Below, in pieces: positions 61,020-64,000 of a stretch of DNA of 64,000 bases. The first letter of the stretch is position 1; the number at the start of each line of letters is the position of its first letter. A program made the position numbers and the translations under genes. The notes beneath the pieces are model-generated. The model made no database searches, was not told the DNA's origin, and worked only from the letters and a program-made list of their open reading frames with translations. Source of the stretch: Dysidea avara (lineage: Eukaryota > Porifera > Demospongiae > Dictyoceratida > Dysideidae); NCBI RefSeq assembly GCF_963678975.1, contig NC_089276.1:22241059-22305058 (forward strand), in the 5' to 3' direction.

Positions 61020-63988
61020 CTATTCATCTGTGATTACTTCTTTTATCATAAAGAAAATTTCCCTACAAAAATTTGCAGCCAAGTGAGCATCATTGACTGT
61101 TGAACCTTCTCCAGGCAAAGTAATAGTACTTGAAGTAGTTTCACTTGGATAATTTATGTGAGTATTATATTTCATTAAATGTTGTGTATGTTTAAGCAAT
61201 TCAGGCAAAAACTTCAGCTGAACCAAGATGTTTGCTAATATGGTTAGATCATGACTTTTCAAGCTAACTTCTCCAAGGCCACACATTGCATACATTCCAG
61301 CTTTCAGAGATTTTTCTGCCACCTCATAGGCTTTGGTACATATGACAGAAGATAAATTTGATTGTGTTGCAAGCTCAACATTTAGAGGGAGAACAGCCTT
61401 ATAATCATTTTCAGCAAGATTAATCCATTGTTTAGCTTTACTAATATCTATTTTAGGCTGTACTATATCAAAATGTATCTTATCCTTACTTTCTTCTGAT
61501 GCTTGAATCTTGTAAAATCCAGCAATGCGGTTTAGTTTACTAAATAAATTTTGTACCTTTGATACATAATCTCCTATTGCTTTCAAGCATTCTTTATTTG
61601 AGGGTAATTCATCTTCTGCCAAACCCTTTTCTAACCTGTCCATTTCTTGCATCACAAATAGATCTATACTTGTTGTCTTGCAGTATGTAGCAAGATGATG
61701 GTGCAAATATAACCTTTTAATTCCTCTTTCCCTCTGTTCCTGAGGCAACTGATACAATAGTTTGACCTGTGCTCTTATATCTGCAAAGAGAGAGTTTGAT
61801 AAAGATGACTTTCTTTCTGTTGCTAATGCTTTTGGATGTAGTCGACATGATTTTTTTGGTAGTGCAAACCTGTATAATTGCAATACATTGACCGTTGCTT
61901 GTTTCTCATCACTAATATGGACACAGTATTCCTTTTTAAAGTAATTCTCTGCAATATTTTCTACTTGATACAAAATTTGAGCATACACAAAACAAAAGCC
62001 TGACTTTTCAAATGCAACCACTTCTTCTGGTTCAAATTCATCTACAATACATTGTTGTAGAGTGTGATGCCAACATCTAGGTATGTTACTTCCTAGTTGC
62101 ATTCTGACAGCTTCCATTTTGATTGGGCCAGAACTTTCTTCATGTGTGACCCATTTCTCGATAACCTTTGCAACATCATCTAGACTTTCACAGGATAGCA
62201 TACGTCCAACAACAGTCCTCATTTTTTCTGCTAAGCTGGTATTAGTGACATTTACCTTTTGCAGTAGACTGTTAAGTAATTCTGCTGATAAATCTTCAAC
62301 TTCAAATAAGGAGGATAAATCATTAGTGAGACACAAAGTTGCTTCAACTTCGTTGTAGTGAAATTTCTTTGCTATTTCCTTCATTTCAATGATGATGCCA
62401 TTTAGTTCAAAGGTAGGTTTTACTTTGACTTCTTTCACACATACAGTTTTTAAGGTATGTTGAAATTTACTGACAACATCACTTGCAGCATTTCTTTTGC
62501 ACTTCATAGTAAGTTCAGTTATTGCAGTAAAAAAGTAAGGTGATTTTAGAACTGTTTCAATGAATGAAACTTTCCAACAGGGAGTTTCTAGTGTACTTTT
62601 ATTGTTTAAACTGTACTTCATAAGAGCACTAAATTTTTTAACCTTAGTGATGGGTGAATGCTTCACAATCTCTTCAACATATTTAAACTCCATGCCAACC
62701 AGTAGGAAGTTTTGGATAATCACTATGAATGTGTTTTAAATCATTTACTACTAGTTTTGAACAATCAGTAAAAACCTTTCTTTCATTCAATAAGTATATC
62801 ACACCAGATATAGAAACTGAGCTGTGGCTGTTACAAATTTTAGTCAGTGCTTCAGTTGCATTCATAGCTATACTCAAATCTTCTGAATGGACTGGATCTT
62901 CACCATACTGTTGCTTCATTGTTTGTAGTACAAATTGTATGTGACTAAGAGTTATGACAGTTTCCACACCAATAGCATGAAGAAAATAACTATCTAATTC
63001 CATGTCTAGTTTGTGCAAGTAAGGGCTGTATAGATTCACATCATGACTTCTCACTACTTGCTTAGGCATTGCAAGGAAATAGCTATTCTGATGTTTTACT
63101 GGAAATATGTTGTAGTGAACTAAATCTTCCAGAAATCTTGTAATACGCTGGCTTTGCAAGTATTTCAGAATTTTGTGCACAGCCATGTGCAATATTTGAT
63201 ACAAATCCTCAGAAATTTGTATTTGATGATTAGAGCTTTCATGACTAATCAATGACACATTTTTAAGGTTGCTTATGACTTCATCAGCTTTAGGGTGCTC
63301 AATGACATTCAAGTCTCTCAACCTAGATGATACCACTGAGTATCTTCCATCAGATGTGGGTAGTTGTACCAGTGGCATGCATGTCCAAACAATATATTGG
63401 TTGCTAATTGGTGAGGATCCTGCATGATAGCTTGGTTAAGGTGATACTCTGTTCAGCAATTTCTTTACCAGCCAGTAGCCTTAATCTATTAAGTTCAGGC
63501 ACTTCTTGAACAATAGCTATTTTAAAAGAAATTTCAGCTAGAAACCTTCGAGAATGAATACCAGTTCTCTCATACTTTCCTGTCTCATCTAGTATAACAC
63601 TTATTAATTGTTTAGAAGCTTCTTCCTTATTAGGTATATTTTCAATATCTTTACAGTACTGAATAAAATCTTTACAGGTTGGAACAGTCTTCAACCCATA
63701 AAATACTAAAAATTCTCTGTAGCATTCTTCCTGCAAGTATTTTGGTAAAATCATCTGGTCATCAACAAAAGTCTTGAACAATTCTAAACTGGGATCGTGA
63801 AAGTGATTTATCTCATGAATCCCAGTTGAACAGTGAATGCATTTTAAGGACTTTAGCTTACTAGTAAACAATTCTTTGCCTTTACGATTGTCAAATCTGG
63901 CTCCATGCACCTTTTCTGCCAAAAATTTTAGATGCCCAACCATTTCATCTTTGTCAAATTTATCAAAAGAAGGAAATATATATTTGCA
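61020..63988 (-). pseudogene. Sacsin-like protein, C-terminal part with J-like and HEPN domains, two frame breaks
   Basis: Three long minus-strand frames form one protein without introns: 63988-63404, then 63437-62683 (its first Met at 63378), then 62723-61020. At both joins, near 63,415-63,440 and 62,690-62,723, the reading shifts by +1. Word pairs such as SNQYIVWTCMPLVQLP before the middle part and YPKLPTGWHG...EFKYVEEIVK across the second join show that protein similarity to sacsin runs through. In the last frame a J-domain-like stretch (residues 319-366, RERGIKRLYLHHHLATYC) precedes a HEPN domain (427-563, KAKQWINLAENDY, CTKAYEVAEKSLKAG). Sacsin is a very large chaperone-like protein; its J domain recruits Hsp70 through HPD, which is absent here. 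An in-frame stop at 63,989-63,991 limits the upstream side, so this is broken, mis-sequenced or recoded. The window ends before the N-terminal repeats. Confidence 0.7.
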
Positions 63989-64000
63989 TTATATCTCATA

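Noticed and set aside
62083-62358. 91-codon plus-strand frame
   Set aside because: It is the reverse shadow of the sacsin-like coding sequence.

Overview
This is animal nuclear DNA, AT-rich and crowded with repeats. It has small spliced exons with GT-AG introns, long CA/TG tracts, one large satellite, tRNA-derived SINEs, LINE reverse-transcriptase relics and many hairpin or terminal-inverted-repeat elements. The best clue to the organism is an insertion of mitochondrial large-subunit rRNA sequence near 48.0 kb. I recognise its conserved, slowly evolving character as typical of non-bilaterian animals, most likely a sponge. That is a judgement from memory, not a database result.

Layout. 0-7.2 kb: no convincing gene, a hAT-like element with an 8-bp target duplication, one copy of a dispersed repeat family (called family R here), then 3.6 kb of 31-bp satellite. 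7.3-14.1 kb: a hairpin element, a PHD-finger exon (8594-9115) with a perfect palindrome in its leader, and a second hAT-like element carrying a nested foldback. 14.1-30.3 kb, minus strand: an epoxide-hydrolase gene of ten exons, its last two exons separated from the others by an 11.3-kb intron full of nested transposons. 31.0-33.3 kb: a LINE relic and part of a broken epoxide-hydrolase copy. 35.8-41.0 kb, plus strand: a complete ubiquitin-specific protease gene with Cys, His and Asn/Asp boxes. 41-50 kb: repeats, more of the broken epoxide-hydrolase copy, and the mitochondrial rRNA insertion in its intron. 50.4-58.8 kb, minus strand: a second intact ten-exon epoxide hydrolase. 61.0-64.0 kb, minus strand: the C-terminal part of a sacsin-like protein with a J-like domain lacking HPD, a HEPN domain and two +1 frame breaks, cut by the window edge.

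The two intact epoxide hydrolases (345 and 344 residues) share every intron position and the same catalytic residues, so they are local duplicates. The broken third copy lies between them in pieces, and the protease gene lies between those pieces. The protease probably acts in ubiquitin removal, the hydrolases in membrane-bound lipid or xenobiotic epoxide metabolism, and the sacsin-like protein in chaperone-type work; nothing suggests a shared pathway. The remaining space is mainly transposon and satellite sequence, including a short near-palindromic motif (CTCTATTAGAG core) at fifteen or more places.

Exon limits were read by eye from splice sites and reading phase. I could run no alignment or search.
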